NCBI GenBank assembly: GCA_031295385.1
Contig: JAUMOL010000016.1
Location: 1 to 22,523, forward strand
DNA: 22,523 nucleotides
Direction: 5' to 3'
Source of the DNA: Collinsella sp.
Lineage (GTDB): Bacteria > Actinomycetota > Coriobacteriia > Coriobacteriales > Coriobacteriaceae
In this document: piece after piece, positions 20,451-22,523 of the stretch
How positions within the stretch are numbered: position 1 is the first letter of the stretch
How the letters are laid out: each line of letters begins with the position of its first letter
The notes under the pieces: generated by a model
What the model saw: only the letters and a program-made list of their open reading frames with translations
Told to the model about the DNA's origin: nothing
Database searches by the model: none
Position numbers and translations under genes: made by a program

Positions 20451-21231
20451 CGAACCCACTCCCAATCGCAGGATCCTCGGTTGCCACTGCGGGCTGCTCC
20501 GCTTTTTTCTTATCACCCAAAACCGTCATCGCGACGACGATGATCGCGGCAAAGATCGCCACGCCCGTCGTGCTAATGCCAAAGTAGGCGACGAGGAAGA
20601 AGCCAGCGAAGAAGAACGGAGCCACCGTTTTGTTCATAATCATCTGCGCCAGCATCGCAAAGCCGAGTGCGGGCAAGAAGGCGGCGGCGACATCCATGCC
20701 GGTCTGAACGAAATCGGGGATGATGTTGAGCAGGCTGGCAACAGCATCGGCACCAAAGAAGAATGCCAGGGGAATAATCAGCAGGCCGCACCAGCTCTGT
20801 GCGTAACCGGCGATGAGCATGTTGCGCGTGATGGCCTTGGTGTCTCCGTCCTCGACGTTTTTGTCGATACGGTGCACCAGCAGCAGCATGACCGGTTGGC
20901 CCAGGGCCGTGTCGAGCGCCAGGACGATCGTGGCAATAGGAATACCCAGGGTCAGGGCCGCCGAAGCGTCCGCGCCGGCCTGCATGGCAAGAGATACGCC
21001 CAGGATAGTGCCGGAAATCGTATCGGGCGGGTTATAGGCGCCGACCGAGATGGCGCCGACCATGGCAAGCTCCATCGTGGCGCCCATAATCGTGCCGGTC
21101 ACCATGTCGCCCATGACAAGGCCAACCAGAGGTCCGAGCACGATCGGGCGCTGGAGGTAGCTCGTGCCCGTCAGCCACTCGGAATAACCCAAAAGGGCAA
21201 TCAGGAAAATCAGGATTGTCTTGATAACCAT
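20440..21231 (-). CDS. PTS mannose-family IIC component
   Basis: IIC forms the sugar channel together with IID. The 263-residue protein is strongly hydrophobic with about eight membrane segments, and carries the family motifs LQRPIVLGPLVGLVMGD and GATMELAMVGAISVGAYNPPD near the N-terminus and ALGQPVMLLLVHRIDK in the middle. It ends with a soluble tail (KKKAEQPAVATEDPAIGSG). It starts 8 nt after the IIB stop. Length and motif order are as in ManY, AgaC or GfrC. Confidence 0.93.
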   Translation of the reverse strand: MVIKTILIFLIALLGYSEWLTGTSYLQRPIVLGPLVGLVMGDMVTGTIMGATMELAMVGAISVGAYNPPDTISGTILGVSLAMQAGADASAALTLGIPIATIVLALDTALGQPVMLLLVHRIDKNVEDGDTKAITRNMLIAGYAQSWCGLLIIPLAFFFGADAVASLLNIIPDFVQTGMDVAAAFLPALGFAMLAQMIMNKTVAPFFFAGFFLVAYFGISTTGVAIFAAIIVVAMTVLGDKKKAEQPAVATEDPAIGSGFDEF

Positions 21232-21239
21232 GACGGCCC

Positions 21240-21710
21240 CTAACCGATGACCTTCGCAGCGTCAGTCTTCGCATCTGCCGGAATCATCTGAATGAACAGT
21301 TCATAGCCCTCGCCGAGCAGTTCCTTCACGTAGGCCTCGTTCTCGGGCGTGAGGAACACGCTCGTCGAGACCTGGCGGGCATTCTCGCTAAAGGCAACGT
21401 TGCCGAGGTTGATCTTCTTGACTCCCATCGCCTTGGCGACGGCACCGGCCTGCTGAATCGTCTCGCAAACCACGAAGAGTTTGTACTTATCGGTCACACC
21501 GCTCTGGAGCGCCTTGACAGCATCCTCGGTGTTTTTGACGACGACCTTGCATCCTTCGGGCTTTGCAAGGGACAGGGCCTGCAGACGAAGCTTGTCATTG
21601 AGGACCGTGTCGCTCACTAACAGGATGCAGTCGGCACCCAGAGCCGAGGTCCAGCTAACGGCAACCTGGCCGTGAAGCAGTCGATAATCTACGCGAATCA
21701 TCTGAATCAT
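21240..21710 (-). CDS. PTS mannose-family IIB component
   Basis: The cytoplasmic phosphocarrier of 156 residues has the signature MIRVDYRLLHGQVAVSW, where His13 is the phosphorylated residue. Later conserved parts are LVSDTVLNDKLRLQALSLA and INLGNVAFSENARQVSTSV. It takes phosphate from the IIA protein and phosphorylates the incoming substrate. AGGAG lies 8 nt before the ATG at 21710; an internal ATG at 21701 would remove only three residues. It is 16 nt downstream of the IIA gene. Confidence 0.94.
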   Translation of the reverse strand: MIQMIRVDYRLLHGQVAVSWTSALGADCILLVSDTVLNDKLRLQALSLAKPEGCKVVVKNTEDAVKALQSGVTDKYKLFVVCETIQQAGAVAKAMGVKKINLGNVAFSENARQVSTSVFLTPENEAYVKELLGEGYELFIQMIPADAKTDAAKVIG

Positions 21711-21726
21711 GATGTGCTCCTAACGA

Positions 21727-22143
21727 TTAAAACTCATCGAGTTCGGCCTGCCCCAGCAGGTCGTTGACGTACTTGACCTTAGTGTCGTCCGCCTCGACGA
21801 TTTGACGAATGGCCTCGTCGATCAGAGTGGAATCGGGTACGAACAGCAGCTGAATAAGGAGTGGCAAGTTCATATTGGTCACGAGGTGCGTGTTGGGACG
21901 CGTCTGGACGATCTTGGTGAACTCGTTGTTGACGCTGCCGCCGAACAGGTCAGTGCACACGACAACTTCGTCGTCCGCGGCAAAGCCGTCCAGAATCGCT
22001 GCAGCCTCCTTGGACAGGTCCTCGTTTCCGTCGACATACATAGAGAGCGCATGGACGTTTTCGCGCTCACCGGAAAGCAGGCCGATGCTCTCGACGATTC
22101 CAGACGCGAAATGAGCATGGGACGCCACGATAAACTGCCTCAT
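21727..22143 (-). CDS. PTS mannose-family IIA component
   Basis: The 138-residue IIA domain begins MRQFIVASHAHFASGIVESI, with His9 as the expected phosphate acceptor from HPr. The later conserved segments are VVVCTDLFGGSVNNEF and VTNMNLPLLIQLL. Here IIA is a separate protein, unlike the fused ManX (IIAB) of E. coli, and resembles the separate IIA of the Aga, Gfr and Lev systems. AGGGG precedes the ATG at 22143; the frame is open further upstream to 22191 across the terminator, which is not believable coding. First gene after the terminator following the deglycase. Confidence 0.92.
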   Translation of the reverse strand: MRQFIVASHAHFASGIVESIGLLSGERENVHALSMYVDGNEDLSKEAAAILDGFAADDEVVVCTDLFGGSVNNEFTKIVQTRPNTHLVTNMNLPLLIQLLFVPDSTLIDEAIRQIVEADDTKVKYVNDLLGQAELDEF

Positions 22144-22171
22144 TCGATTCCCCTTCCTAGCGAATTTCGGC

Positions 22172-22202
22172 ATAAAAATGCCCGGACGCATGCGCCCGGG
22201 CA
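22172..22202 (-). terminator. Terminator-like hairpin between the SIS-domain gene and IIA
   Basis: On the minus strand TGCCCGGGCGC pairs with GCGTCCGGGCA (one G-T pair) around a tight AT-centred loop, followed by TTTTTATG. It lies 35 nt after the stop of the SIS-domain gene and 28 nt ahead of the IIA start. Either the IIA-IID genes have their own promoter or this is a partial stop that lowers their expression relative to the upstream gene. Confidence 0.75.
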
Positions 22203-22237
22203 GGGTGCTTCTTGATCAGTAGCTTATTTGTCACCGA

Positions 22238-22523
22238 TTAGTAGTCGAACTGGTGATAGTAACGACGGTAGTTGAGGTTGTGCTTGGTGACCGTCTCGTA
22301 GTAAGCGGCAAGGCGATCGGTGATCAGCGAGGAGAGGATCCACGGAGACACGATGACGCGGAACTCGTCGTCAAGGCCGGGAATCGCGAACTCGGCGGTG
22401 TCGATGATGTTGATGTCGGTGTCGCCGGTCACGCCGCGGGTCAGGAAGGCGCGGACGCGCTCGTCGAGCTTGCGGTTCTCGTCCTCGCCCATGAACAGGA
22501 ACACGGGGACGCCGGGCTCCACG
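22238..22523 (-). CDS. SIS-domain sugar isomerase/deglycase, C-terminal part (FrlB/GfrF-like)
   Basis: Only the last 95 or so codons are in the window, and the start lies beyond the right edge. The visible part has PGVPVFLFMGEDENRKLDER, NIIDTAEFAIPGLDDEFR, an ILSSLITDRLAAYYE helix and the end HNLNYRRYYHQFDY. It fits the second SIS half of the fructoselysine-6-phosphate deglycase and AgaS group, related to the isomerase half of GlmS. FrlB and GfrF split fructoselysine 6-phosphate into lysine and glucose 6-phosphate. The adjacent mannose-family PTS and FrlC-like epimerase support this over a plain amino-sugar isomerase, but the substrate is an inference. Confidence 0.7.
   Translation of the reverse strand, partial: VEPGVPVFLFMGEDENRKLDERVRAFLTRGVTGDTDINIIDTAEFAIPGLDDEFRVIVSPWILSSLITDRLAAYYETVTKHNLNYRRYYHQFDY

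Noticed and set aside
20440..21740. TTAAAACTCATCGA present at both the IIC/IID junction and the IIA end
   Set aside because: Both encode Asp-Glu-Phe-stop on the minus strand; a 14-base match here is likely chance from similar protein ends and has no structure.

Overview
The window looks like chromosome of a high-GC member of the Coriobacteriia, most likely Collinsella or a close relative. I base this on GC-rich coding sequence, an Actinobacteria-like gene repertoire next to a gut-type mannose-family PTS, and a single-polypeptide HisZ-HisG. The genus is an inference from memory of such genomes, not a computed match.

Layout. 1-180: hairpin cluster that may be the edge of an IS200/IS605-type element, then a terminator. 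198-871 (minus): galactitol-type PTS IIB plus a VOC-fold protein. 1035-1658 (plus): small membrane-anchored helical-repeat protein. 1690-2105: tRNA-Leu(UAA), its terminator, a duplicated copy of the tRNA 3' end plus terminator enclosing a strongly folded GC-rich insert, and a separate inverted repeat. 2120-5379 (minus): Ppx/GppA phosphatase, DivIC/FtsB-like division protein, enolase. 5380-7127: AT-richer accessory patch with three 19-bp repeats at an exact 33-bp period in front of a DUF4143-type ATPase. 7167-9119 (minus): MazG, YfcE-like phosphodiesterase, stand-alone LarC C-terminal-type protein. 9411-10322 (plus): PHP-family phosphatase, probably histidinol-phosphatase.

10350-18524 (minus) is a full histidine operon, transcribed hisZG, hisD, hisC, hisB, hisH, hisA, hisF, (50-codon ORF), hisI, hisE. 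HisB here is only the dehydratase, so the convergent PHP protein at 9411 would supply the missing histinol-phosphate dephosphorylation step. Most junctions are coupled by overlap or a few bases. Three are not: hisZG-hisD (105 nt), hisB-hisH (137 nt, with a perfect 31-bp inverted repeat) and hisF-hisI (153 nt, filled exactly by a small ORF).

18694-22523 (minus) is a sugar or Amadori-product uptake locus: the C-terminus of a SIS-domain deglycase/isomerase, mannose-family PTS IIA, IIB, IIC and IID, and a FrlC-like 3-epimerase. The combination fits import and phosphorylation of fructoselysine or glucoselysine, followed by deglycation. Terminator-like hairpins after the deglycase and after IID could set gene dosage along the transcript.

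Most of the window is ordinary core metabolism. The unexplained structure is in the spacers: the tRNA-Leu 3' duplication with a tRNA-acceptor-like insert, the 33-bp periodic repeats, and the long inverted repeats at 2041, 9226 and 13449.
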